Assembly: GCA_012728025.1 (NCBI GenBank)
Contig: JAAYFX010000211.1
Coordinates: forward strand, 1-6,612
DNA: 6,612 nucleotides
Direction: 5' to 3'
From: Clostridiales bacterium
GTDB taxonomy: Bacteria; Bacillota; Clostridia; Oscillospirales; Oscillospiraceae
A model generated the notes under the pieces. That model worked only from the letters and a program-made list of their open reading frames with translations, was not told where the DNA came from and did not search any database. The translations under genes were made by a program, and so were the position numbers. Shown piece after piece: positions 1 to 4,763 of this stretch. Numbering within the stretch: position 1 is the first letter of the stretch; each line of letters opens with the position of its first letter.

Positions 1-20
1 CCCCTGACAAATGTCAGGGG
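1..20 (-). terminator. T-box intrinsic terminator hairpin
   Basis: A perfect 9-bp inverted repeat, CCCCTGACA and TGTCAGGGG, with a 2-nt centre. Its 5' arm on the minus strand overlaps the 3' arm of the antiterminator. It therefore forms when charged tRNA fails to stabilise the antiterminator, and stops transcription. The expected U-tract would lie just past position 1 and is outside the window. Confidence 0.88.
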
Positions 21-49
21 TGTATAGTTTTATACACGGTTCCACCCTG
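15..49 (-). promoter_or_regulatory. T-box antiterminator
   Basis: On the minus strand CAGGG (49-45) pairs with CCCTG (19-15), and GTGTATA (37-31) pairs with TATACAC (26-20) across an AAAC loop. The unpaired bulge TGGAACC (44-38) is the T-box sequence whose UGGN end binds the NCCA acceptor end of uncharged tRNA. The stem geometry, with two helices and a 7-nt bulge, is exactly the canonical antiterminator. It shares bases 15-20 with the terminator, so the two folds exclude each other. Confidence 0.93.
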
Positions 50-254
50 CTTGCGGAAAAACTCCGCCGCTTAACAGCGCTGTAACGGGCGCAAAGCGGA
101 AACGCTTACTGCCAAAACATGGCACATTGGGCGCTTCAGCTCGGGAGTGGTGGGCAGGTTTACTTGCGTTTCGGGGCAGCTTACAGCCAAGGCCGCCCTC
201 TCTGAACTGCGCAAATACGCCGTCTCCGTCGTTGCTTTTGATTTGTATATTGCG

Positions 255-283
255 AGTTTAGACCGTTTTGGGGAATTTGTCAA
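255..283 (-). promoter_or_regulatory. Sigma-A-type promoter of the T-box leader
   Basis: A perfect -35 TTGACA (283-278) is separated by 17 bases from a -10 TAAACT (260-255, four of six consensus). The predicted start is near 248-250, just before the Stem I region of the T-box leader, which gives a leader of about 250 nt, usual for this class. The -35 box begins only 12 bases after the stop of the small minus-strand gene at 296-484, with no visible terminator between, so read-through from that gene into the leader is possible. Confidence 0.82.
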
Positions 284-295
284 GAGGGGAGGGAA

Positions 296-484
296 TTATT
301 CGTGAAAATTGCTTTTGTTTTCCTTCGCTTTTAAAATAGTTAGCTCTGTTTCAGATGCACAAATATAAAGTTCTTCCGTTTGCCTTTGTACCTCAATCAA
401 TTTCTCTACTATTTTTTGTAGAGCTTCAACCGCATCTGTTTGAGCATTAAATAATTTTCGATACATCGTGGGGTAATCTATCAC
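296..484 (-). CDS. Small helical protein of unknown function, unit A
   Basis: A 62-residue protein of unknown function. It is rich in Glu, Gln, Lys and Ala and looks fully helical, with no signal peptide or membrane segment. The start is GTG at 484, preceded by a plausible Shine-Dalgarno GGGAAG about 10 bases upstream. That start aligns with the ATG of the related gene at 1284-1442: both read M-x-DY-x-x-MY-x-x-LFN near the N-terminus and share DA and TEE-x-YI further on. This between-paralogue conservation is the main reason to believe the gene is real. It is longer at the C-terminus than the unit B copy (about 15 residues beyond the shared YI). It is divergent from an XRE regulator gene at 594-836 and is probably controlled through the palindromic intergenic region. 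A toxin-antitoxin or phage-remnant role is possible but not shown. Confidence 0.68.
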   Translation of the reverse strand: MIDYPTMYRKLFNAQTDAVEALQKIVEKLIEVQRQTEELYICASETELTILKAKENKSNFHE

Positions 485-502
485 TTTAATTCACTTCCCG
501 TC

Positions 503-549
503 AAAATAAGCTATGTATAGCCTACATGGTAGCACACATAGCCTATTTT
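503..549. promoter_or_regulatory. Inverted-repeat candidate operator with extended -10 promoter, unit A
   Basis: Two 14-base arms (503-516 and 536-549) are inverted copies with one mismatch (509/543), separated by 19 bases. The minus-strand promoter for the small gene lies within it: -35 TTGCTA (554-549), 17-base spacer, TGC followed by -10 TACCAT (531-526), an extended -10 arrangement. The -10 sits in the spacer between the arms, so a dimeric protein bound there would block the promoter. The divergent XRE protein is the obvious candidate ligand. This is inference from layout; no promoter for the plus-strand gene is clear. Confidence 0.5.
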
Positions 550-569
550 AGCAAGGTTTTTCCTCTATG

Positions 570-581
570 CTTTGTACAAAG
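570..581. promoter_or_regulatory. Perfect 12-bp palindrome upstream of the unit A regulator
   Basis: CTTTGTACAAAG is self-complementary over all 12 bases and ends 12 bases before the ATG of the XRE gene at 594, immediately in front of its GGCGGTGG ribosome-binding region. It may be an operator half-site for autoregulation, but one 12-bp palindrome is weak evidence. Confidence 0.25.
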
Positions 582-593
582 GCGGTGGTGTAA

Positions 594-836
594 ATGAACA
601 CAGCAACAGCAGTACGAAACCGTATATTGCAGCTTTGCGGAGAGCGTGGAATAAGCATTAATAAATTGGCAACTCTATCTGCCTTGCCTCCCTCATCCAT
701 TAAAAATATCTTATACGGCAAAAGTCAAAACCCCAAGCTTGAAACAATAAAGCTAATTTGCGACGGTTTGTCAATTACTCTGGGTCAGTTTTTCAGCACA
801 GATGAGTTTGACTCACTGGAACCTTCAATTAAATAG
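594..836 (+). CDS. XRE-family helix-turn-helix regulator, unit A
   Basis: An 80-residue protein that is almost entirely one Cro/C1-type DNA-binding domain. Five helices fit: residues 3-17, the HTH pair at about 21-29 (ISINKLATLSA) and 32-42 (PPSSIKNILYG), then 49-58 (LETIKLICDGL) and 62-67 (TLGQFF). The motif order NKLA...SSI.NI..GKS.NP...TI..ICDGL..TLG.FF is typical of the short stand-alone XRE proteins of Clostridia. There is no effector or dimerisation domain beyond this. The start is ATG 594, with a G-rich ribosome-binding region (GGCGGTGG) just upstream. It is transcribed away from the small gene at 296-484 and runs to one base before the first 45-bp palindromic repeat. It probably represses its divergent neighbour and perhaps itself. 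The family is confident; the target is inferred. Confidence 0.9.
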   Translation: MNTATAVRNRILQLCGERGISINKLATLSALPPSSIKNILYGKSQNPKLETIKLICDGLSITLGQFFSTDEFDSLEPSIK

Positions 837-837
837 C

Positions 838-882
838 AAACGCAAAGGACGAGGGATAAAACCCCCGTCCTTCGCCGCCTTT
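838..882. repeat. 45-bp palindromic repeat, copy 1
   Basis: Identical over 45 bases to 1421-1465, with different bases immediately outside both copies. The core is an 11-bp stem with one mismatch (845-855 AAGGACGAGGG, 862-872 CCCCCGTCCTT) around the loop ATAAAA; the ends (AAACGC and GCCGCCTTT) extend it imperfectly. It starts two bases after the stop of the plus-strand XRE gene, between it and the convergent minus-strand XRE gene. It could therefore terminate both transcripts, although neither strand has a strong T-tract. Confidence 0.9.
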
Positions 883-905
883 GGGTGCAGGCCTCCGCCT
901 AACCC
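883..905 (-). terminator. Weak hairpin after the unit B regulator
   Basis: GGGT (883-886) pairs with ACCC (902-905), and AGGC (889-892) pairs with GCCT (897-900) around the loop CTCC, with a small internal bulge. On the minus strand it comes two bases after the TAG stop of the XRE gene at 908-1147. No T-tract follows, so termination would depend on it working together with the adjacent palindromic repeat. Confidence 0.3.
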
Positions 906-907
906 TA

Positions 908-1147
908 CTATTTCAAAAGTTTATCATAACTCGTCTGTAAAACTTCTTTAATCCCCTTTAGCTGAGAGGCATAGATATGCTGTGTGCCACGCTCAATTTT
1001 TACCAAAGACTCTCGGGTAATAGAAACCCCTTGCAAATCCAATAAGCGCACAAGCTCCGTCTGACCAATCTTCTTTGCCGTTCTGATTTCCCGTATGTTC
1101 TTTCCAATGGAAATCTCGTTATCCGACTTTATTTTTTGCTCTCTCAT
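908..1147 (-). CDS. XRE-family helix-turn-helix regulator, unit B
   Basis: A 79-residue protein made of one XRE/Cro-C1 DNA-binding domain with a short charged N-terminal arm. The sequence IGKNIREIRTAKKIGQTELVRLL, then ITRESLVKIERGTQHIY, then LKGIKEVLQTSYDKLL follows the usual five-helix order. The recognition helix lies around the ITRESLVKIERG segment, with the family-typical KIE/KIERG ending. The frame stays open up to a TTG at 1177, ten codons further out. I chose ATG 1147 because GAGG lies 8 bases upstream of it, whereas the TTG has no good ribosome-binding site; GTG 1150 is a close alternative. It is divergent from the small gene at 1284 and convergent with the unit A regulator. It probably controls the promoter at 1215-1240. 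It is only distantly similar to the unit A regulator, so the two are not recent duplicates. Confidence 0.9.
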   Translation of the reverse strand: MREQKIKSDNEISIGKNIREIRTAKKIGQTELVRLLDLQGVSITRESLVKIERGTQHIYASQLKGIKEVLQTSYDKLLK

Positions 1148-1214
1148 CACAGAATCCTCGCAAACAACCTGAACCAATTTCGGTTCTCTTGCCCTTTATT
1201 TTAGCCCTACACTT

Positions 1215-1240
1215 TGTTATAATGGGACTAGTTTTAGTCC
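1215..1240 (+). promoter_or_regulatory. Extended -10 promoter with adjacent operator-like inverted repeat, unit B
   Basis: TGTTATAAT (1215-1223) is a perfect extended -10 (TGnTATAAT). The -35 position, 17 bases upstream, has only TTTATT (1195-1200), as is common for extended -10 promoters. Directly downstream, GGACTA (1225-1230) and TAGTCC (1235-1240) form a perfect inverted repeat around GTTT, covering the expected transcription start. A repressor bound here would block initiation. The promoter points at the small gene at 1284, leaving a leader of about 55 nt. Confidence 0.65.
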
Positions 1241-1283
1241 ACCGTTAAGTCAAACACTAAATAAAGAAATGCGGGGTAGTTCA

Positions 1284-1442
1284 ATGGCTGATTACAAAGA
1301 GATGTATTTAAGGTTATTTAATAGCATAAGCGATGCACTTAAACAAATCGAGAGGCAAAATTATGGTGAAGCCTCTGATTTACTAAAGCAAGCACAAAGA
1401 GAAACAGAAGAACAATACATAAACGCAAAGGACGAGGGATAA
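1284..1442 (+). CDS. Small helical protein of unknown function, unit B
   Basis: A 52-residue, charged, helix-prone protein beginning MADYKEMYLRLFNSISDALKQ and ending TEEQYINAKDEG. No known domain is recognised. It is paralogous to the product of 296-484 (shared DYxxMYxxLFN, DA and TEExYI), with about five extra residues in the middle and a shorter C-terminus. The start is ATG 1284; GGGG at 1272-1275 is a modest ribosome-binding site. A strong extended -10 promoter lies at 1215-1223, and the XRE regulator gene is divergent from it. The last six codons and the TAA stop lie inside the second 45-bp palindromic repeat, with the stop in the hairpin loop. The C-terminus may thus have been reshaped by arrival of the repeat. 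The role is unknown; a small effector under control of its neighbour is a guess. Confidence 0.68.
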   Translation: MADYKEMYLRLFNSISDALKQIERQNYGEASDLLKQAQRETEEQYINAKDEG

Positions 1443-1465
1443 AACCCCCGTCCTTCGCCGCCTTT
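1421..1465. repeat. 45-bp palindromic repeat, copy 2
   Basis: An exact copy of 838-882. The stem is 1428-1438 with 1445-1455 and the loop is 1439-1444. On the plus strand it encodes the end of the small gene, whose TAA (1440-1442) is in the loop. On the minus strand it lies 15 bases after the ychF stop, where the hairpin followed by TGCGTTTATGTATT is the best candidate ychF terminator. It therefore appears to work as a shared bidirectional 3' end. Confidence 0.9.
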
Positions 1466-1480
1466 ATAGCAATATTAAAA

Positions 1481-2578
1481 TCAAACGTTAAACCGAAACA
1501 GGGTAACATCCCCGTCCTGCATAACATATTCCTTGCCTTCCGACCGCACCAGACCCTTTTCTTTGGCAATGGCCATGGTTTTACAGGCTTTTAAGTCATC
1601 AAAGGCGACTATCTCCGCCCGTATAAAGCCCCTTTCAAAATCCGTGTGGATTTTGCCTGCCGCCTGAGGTGCCTTGCTTCCTTTTTTTATAGTCCAAGCC
1701 CGACACTCGTCAGGCCCGCAGGTAAGAAAACTAATAAGCCCCAAAAGATTGTATGAGCAGTTAATCAGCCGGTCAAGACCCGACTTTGTCATACCCAGCT
1801 CTTCCATAAAAAGAGCTTTGTCCTCTTCGTCCAATTCAGAAATTTCCTGCTCAACCTTGGCACAAATGGGCAAAACCTGTGAACCTTCCTGAGCGGCAAG
1901 CTTCTCCACCTGAGCATAATAGGGGTTTTTCTCCGCTCCTGCGGCAAAGCCGGCCTCGTCCAAATTTGCTGCATAAATCACAGGTTTTAAAGTCAAAAGC
2001 TCACTTTCCCCGATGATTTCCATTTCCTCTGCCGTACCCGCAAAAACTCTGGCACATTTTCCGGAATCCAGATGCTCATGAAGTCTTTCTAAAAGCTCTG
2101 CCTCTTGAAGAAACTTTTTCTCCCCGCCCTTGGCGGCCTTTTTCGCCTTGTCAATGCGGCGAAGAACCATATCTATATCTGCGATAATAAGTTCAAGATT
2201 AATAATTTCAATATCCCGAACAGGGTCACAGCCCCCCTCCACATGAATGACATTCTCATCATCAAAGCAGCGTACAACGTGGATGATGGCATCCGTCATG
2301 CGGATATTACTTAAAAACTTATTTCCAAGACCCTCTCCTTTGGAAGCGCCCTTCACAAGCCCTGCAATATCAACAAACTCAATCACAGCAGGGGTATACT
2401 TTTTCGGGCTGTACAGCTTTGCCAAAAAATCCAGCCGCTCATCCGGAACGGTAACCATGCCCACATTAGGCTCAATGGTGCAAAAAGGGTAGTTTGCGCT
2501 CTCTGCCCCCGCATTTGTAATTGCATTAAACAGGGTGCTCTTTCCAACGTTTGGAAGGCCCACTATTCCCAGCTTCAT
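1481..2578 (-). CDS. ychF: Redox/ribosome-associated ATPase YchF (Obg/OLA1 family)
   Basis: A P-loop ATPase of the Obg-related TRAFAC class that binds ribosomes and is linked to stress and translation control. It is full length at 365 residues (E. coli YchF 363). The G1/Walker A motif GLPNVGKS is at 7-14, and G3 DIAGLVKGA at 70-78. The G4 position reads NLDE at 205-208 in place of NKxD; this is the family signature that favours ATP over GTP. A helical coiled-coil arm follows at about 130-175 (IIADIDMVLRRIDKAKKAAKGG...), and a C-terminal TGS domain from about 280 (LISFLTCGPDECRAWTIKKG to the end). The start is ATG 2578 with GAGG about 9 bases upstream. It follows ftsH by 72 bases and may be read from the same transcript through an intercistronic hairpin. 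Nothing is missing from the family motifs. Confidence 0.98.
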   Translation of the reverse strand: MKLGIVGLPNVGKSTLFNAITNAGAESANYPFCTIEPNVGMVTVPDERLDFLAKLYSPKKYTPAVIEFVDIAGLVKGASKGEGLGNKFLSNIRMTDAIIHVVRCFDDENVIHVEGGCDPVRDIEIINLELIIADIDMVLRRIDKAKKAAKGGEKKFLQEAELLERLHEHLDSGKCARVFAGTAEEMEIIGESELLTLKPVIYAANLDEAGFAAGAEKNPYYAQVEKLAAQEGSQVLPICAKVEQEISELDEEDKALFMEELGMTKSGLDRLINCSYNLLGLISFLTCGPDECRAWTIKKGSKAPQAAGKIHTDFERGFIRAEIVAFDDLKACKTMAIAKEKGLVRSEGKEYVMQDGDVTLFRFNV

Positions 2579-2623
2579 ATGTGCTGTCCTCTCTATAAAA
2601 AATATAATCTTAAAATCCGTGGG

Positions 2624-2647
2624 AAAGGGCGGGGGAACCCGCCCTTT
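2624..2647. terminator. Perfect intercistronic hairpin between ftsH and ychF
   Basis: AAAGGGCGGG (2624-2633) and CCCGCCCTTT (2638-2647) form a 10-bp GC-rich stem with a 4-nt loop, starting three bases after the ftsH stop. In the direction of the genes (minus) only three Ts follow before CCC, so it is a poor intrinsic terminator and more likely attenuates or protects the ftsH mRNA end. On the plus strand it is followed by TTTTATTTATT, which suits termination of antisense transcripts. Confidence 0.6.
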
Positions 2648-2650
2648 TAT

Positions 2651-4699
2651 TTATTCTTCTTTGTTTTCCGATTCGGGCATTCCTGCAATTTCCTCGGCAG
2701 ACTTAACTGCATCCTCGGCATTTTTAAGGGCATCGTCGGCAAACTTCAATGCGTCCTGAGCGTTTTTGACCGCCGTCTCTATGGTCTTATCCTCAGGCAG
2801 GGCTTTGTCCCCTCCGCCCTTATTTTCAAGTTCTTCCTCTTTTTCCGGAACATGGCCATGCTCACAGAAATAGTGGAAATCTTCGGCCTCCATGCTCTCG
2901 TTTTCCAGAAGATATTCGGCAACGCCTGTAAGAAGCACTTTATGCTCTGTCAAAATCTTTTCACAGGCGGCACCCGCCTCGTCAAAAATACGCTTTACTT
3001 CTTCGTCAATAAGGGCCGCCGTCTCCTCGGAATAGCTTTTTGTCTGGCCGAAATCACGACCTATAAATATACTGTGTCCTGAGCTGTCAAAGGAAATCGG
3101 CCCCAGCTTTTCGGAAAAACCATAGCGGGTAACCATGGCACGGGCAAGCTCTGTTGCATGCTGTATATCGCTTGAAGCCCCTGTGGAAATGTCGTCCAGA
3201 AACAGCCTTTCGGCAGTTCTTCCCCCAAGGCTTACAACAATGCTTTCAAAAAGCTCACTGCGGGACTCGAAATCTTCCTCGTCCTCATCCGGACGGAAAT
3301 AGGTAACTCCGCCGGCAGGCCCTCTGGGGATGATGGTTATATAATGCACCGGAGGCGTATGCTCCAAAAACTTTCCGGCAATGGCGTGACCTGCCTCATG
3401 GTAAGCCGTAAGCTTTTTTGCCTTTTCGGACATAATCTTGCTCTTTTTCTCGGGACCTAAGCGAACCTTTCTTATGGCCTCCTCCACGTCCTCAGACACG
3501 ATAAAACGCCGTTTGAAACGAACAGCCAAAAGAGCCGCCTCGTTTAAGAGGTTTTCAAGGTCAGCACCGGAAAATCCAGGGGTTCCCCTTGCAATGCTGT
3601 TAAGGTCAACATCGTCGCCAAGAGGTTTGCCTTTTGCGTGGACACGTAAAATCGCTTCCCTGCCCCTTATATCTGGCAGACCAACGTAAACCTGACGGTC
3701 AAAACGACCGGGGCGCAAAAGGGCGTTGTCCAAAATATCCGCACGGTTTGTGGCGGCAATAACAATAACACCGTTGTTGTTGCCAAAGCCGTCCATCTCA
3801 ACCAGAAGTTGGTTCAAGGTTTGCTCACGCTCGTCGTGTCCGCCTCCAAGGCCGCTGCCCCTTTGACGACCAACAGCGTCAATTTCGTCTATGAATATAA
3901 TGGCGGGGGCAGTTTTCTTCGCCTGCTCAAAAAGGTCACGGACACGGGAAGCGCCCACACCCACATAAAGCTCAACGAAGTCCGAACCGGAGATAGACAA
4001 AAACTGTACTCCGGCCTCTCCTGCAACGGCCTTGGCGATAAGGGTTTTACCCGTTCCGGGAGGTCCAACAAGCAAAACTCCCTTGGGAATTCTAGCACCC
4101 ATTTCACTGTACGCCGCAGGGTTTTTAAGAAATTCCACCAGCTCTTGAAGCTCTGCCTTTTCTTCCACGGCACCGGCCACGTCGTCAAAGGTAACCTTCT
4201 TTTTCTCATCACTTCCAAGACGAACACGAGCCTTGCCAAATTTCATGGCTCCGCCGGCGCCCCCCGCTCCACGGGCTGCGTTTTTCATCATTATATACCA
4301 GAACACACCCAAAAGAACAATAACGCCCAAATAGGGTAAAATCGACAGCCAAGGTGAGGGTTCCTTTGCGGGCTTATAGTCGTATTCCGTCAAGATGCCC
4401 TCGGCTCGCTGGGTTTCTAAAAGCTCTCCCAAATTTTCACGCAGCCAAGTAACAGAGGCAAGCTCCGTTTCTATGACTTCGCTGCCCTCGAAAGGCTCAC
4501 GCAGCTTTAGCTGTATTTGAGTTCCCATGGTTCCAAAAGACTCGACCTGCTCGTTTTCAAACAGCTCAAGTATCTGGGAATATTTTATATCGGGAGAAAT
4601 GTTGTCTTTAGAGGTCATTGTGAATATCGTGGCAAGTAAAATCACGAGTATCAAAGTATAAAAGCCAACATCCCTTGCTTGGTTTCGGTTTTCTTTCAA
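2651..4699 (-). CDS. ftsH: ATP-dependent zinc metalloprotease FtsH
   Basis: A membrane-anchored AAA+ protease that unfolds and degrades membrane and soluble regulatory proteins as a hexamer. It has 682 residues. Membrane segments are at about 11-28 and 118-138, flanking an extracytoplasmic domain. A Gly/Ala-rich linker (143-150) leads to the AAA module: Walker A GPPGTGKT 212-219, pore loop FVELYVGVG 241-249 (Tyr where many homologues have Phe), Walker B IIFIDEID 267-274, and second-region-of-homology arginines R329 and R332. The zinc site is HEAGH 434-438 with D511 as probable third ligand. After the protease domain comes a charged tail with heptad repeats (645-672). The start is TTG 4699: AAGGAAGTGAT (4706-4716 on the minus strand) is a near-perfect Shine-Dalgarno about 6 bases away, and the next residues suit an N-terminus just before the first membrane helix. 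It is 64 bases downstream of hpt. Confidence 0.98.
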   Translation of the reverse strand: MKENRNQARDVGFYTLILVILLATIFTMTSKDNISPDIKYSQILELFENEQVESFGTMGTQIQLKLREPFEGSEVIETELASVTWLRENLGELLETQRAEGILTEYDYKPAKEPSPWLSILPYLGVIVLLGVFWYIMMKNAARGAGGAGGAMKFGKARVRLGSDEKKKVTFDDVAGAVEEKAELQELVEFLKNPAAYSEMGARIPKGVLLVGPPGTGKTLIAKAVAGEAGVQFLSISGSDFVELYVGVGASRVRDLFEQAKKTAPAIIFIDEIDAVGRQRGSGLGGGHDEREQTLNQLLVEMDGFGNNNGVIVIAATNRADILDNALLRPGRFDRQVYVGLPDIRGREAILRVHAKGKPLGDDVDLNSIARGTPGFSGADLENLLNEAALLAVRFKRRFIVSEDVEEAIRKVRLGPEKKSKIMSEKAKKLTAYHEAGHAIAGKFLEHTPPVHYITIIPRGPAGGVTYFRPDEDEEDFESRSELFESIVVSLGGRTAERLFLDDISTGASSDIQHATELARAMVTRYGFSEKLGPISFDSSGHSIFIGRDFGQTKSYSEETAALIDEEVKRIFDEAGAACEKILTEHKVLLTGVAEYLLENESMEAEDFHYFCEHGHVPEKEEELENKGGGDKALPEDKTIETAVKNAQDALKFADDALKNAEDAVKSAEEIAGMPESENKEE
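2684..2767 (-). repeat. Heptad repeats in the FtsH C-terminal tail
   Basis: Residues 645-672 of FtsH are four successive 7-residue units: KNAQDAL, KFADDAL, KNAEDAV, KSAEEIA. Lys at position 1, Ala at 3, acidic at 5 and mostly Ala at 6 repeat in register, as for an amphipathic helix or coiled coil. It lies beyond the conserved protease domain, in the part of FtsH that varies most between species. Confidence 0.8.
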
Positions 4700-4704
4700 G
4701 TTAA

Positions 4705-4716
4705 AATCACTTCCTT
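4705..4716 (-). promoter_or_regulatory. Strong Shine-Dalgarno deciding the TTG start of ftsH
   Basis: On the minus strand AAGGAAGTGATT matches the ideal AAGGAGGTGATC at ten of twelve positions and ends five bases before TTG 4699. This extended complementarity probably compensates for the weak TTG initiation codon. Confidence 0.8.
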
Positions 4717-4763
4717 TACCTTAAACTATGTATGCTATGTATCCCGCCTGAGTATGGTTTGTT

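Larger units (their letters stand above)
1..248 (-). promoter_or_regulatory. T-box riboswitch leader (tRNA-sensing)
   Basis: This untranslated leader senses the charging state of one tRNA and controls transcription of a gene off the left edge, normally an aminoacyl-tRNA synthetase, amino-acid biosynthesis or transport gene. Read on the minus strand, the Stem I apical part is visible: a 7-bp stem (GGGCGGC at 198-192 with GCTGCCC at 180-174) closes a loop containing TTGGCTG. An internal loop with CAGAGAG follows below it, then a TTGCG/CGCAA helix (214-210 with 168-164). The T-box consensus AGGGTGGAACCG is at 48-37. A hairpin at 107-94 (AAGCG, loop TTTC, CGCTT) and a near-palindrome at 67-88 are candidate Stem II/III elements. 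The specifier loop begins after position 164. Codon AAC (160-158, Asn) or ACC (159-157, Thr) are both possible and I cannot choose between them. The identification is secure from motif order; the amino acid is not. Confidence 0.94.

Noticed and set aside
71..283. Open frame of 70 codons on the minus strand
   Set aside because: It lies wholly within the T-box leader and its promoter; the conserved RNA structure explains the sequence and there is no good ribosome-binding site.
1148..1177. Longer N-terminus of the unit B regulator from TTG 1177
   Set aside because: No convincing ribosome-binding site for the TTG, whereas GAGG is well placed for ATG 1147; the extra ten residues do not resemble the XRE fold.
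838..1465. The two 45-bp repeats as CRISPR repeats
   Set aside because: Only two copies about 540 bases apart, with genes between them, and no regular spacers.
838..1465. The two 45-bp repeats as attL/attR of an integrative element
   Set aside because: There is no integrase, tRNA target or cargo of suitable size between them, and the palindromic form suits a hairpin element better.
1339..1569. Minus-strand open frame spanning repeat copy 2 and the end of ychF
   Set aside because: It overlaps the ychF C-terminus in another frame and the small plus-strand gene; no conserved features.
2579..3082. Plus-strand open frame opposite the ftsH tail
   Set aside because: It overlaps the ftsH coding region and the intercistronic hairpin on the opposite strand; it is an antisense shadow with no supporting motif.
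3809..4339. Long plus-strand open frame opposite ftsH
   Set aside because: It is antisense to the conserved AAA+ core, whose motifs fully account for the sequence; its translation shows no recognisable domain.
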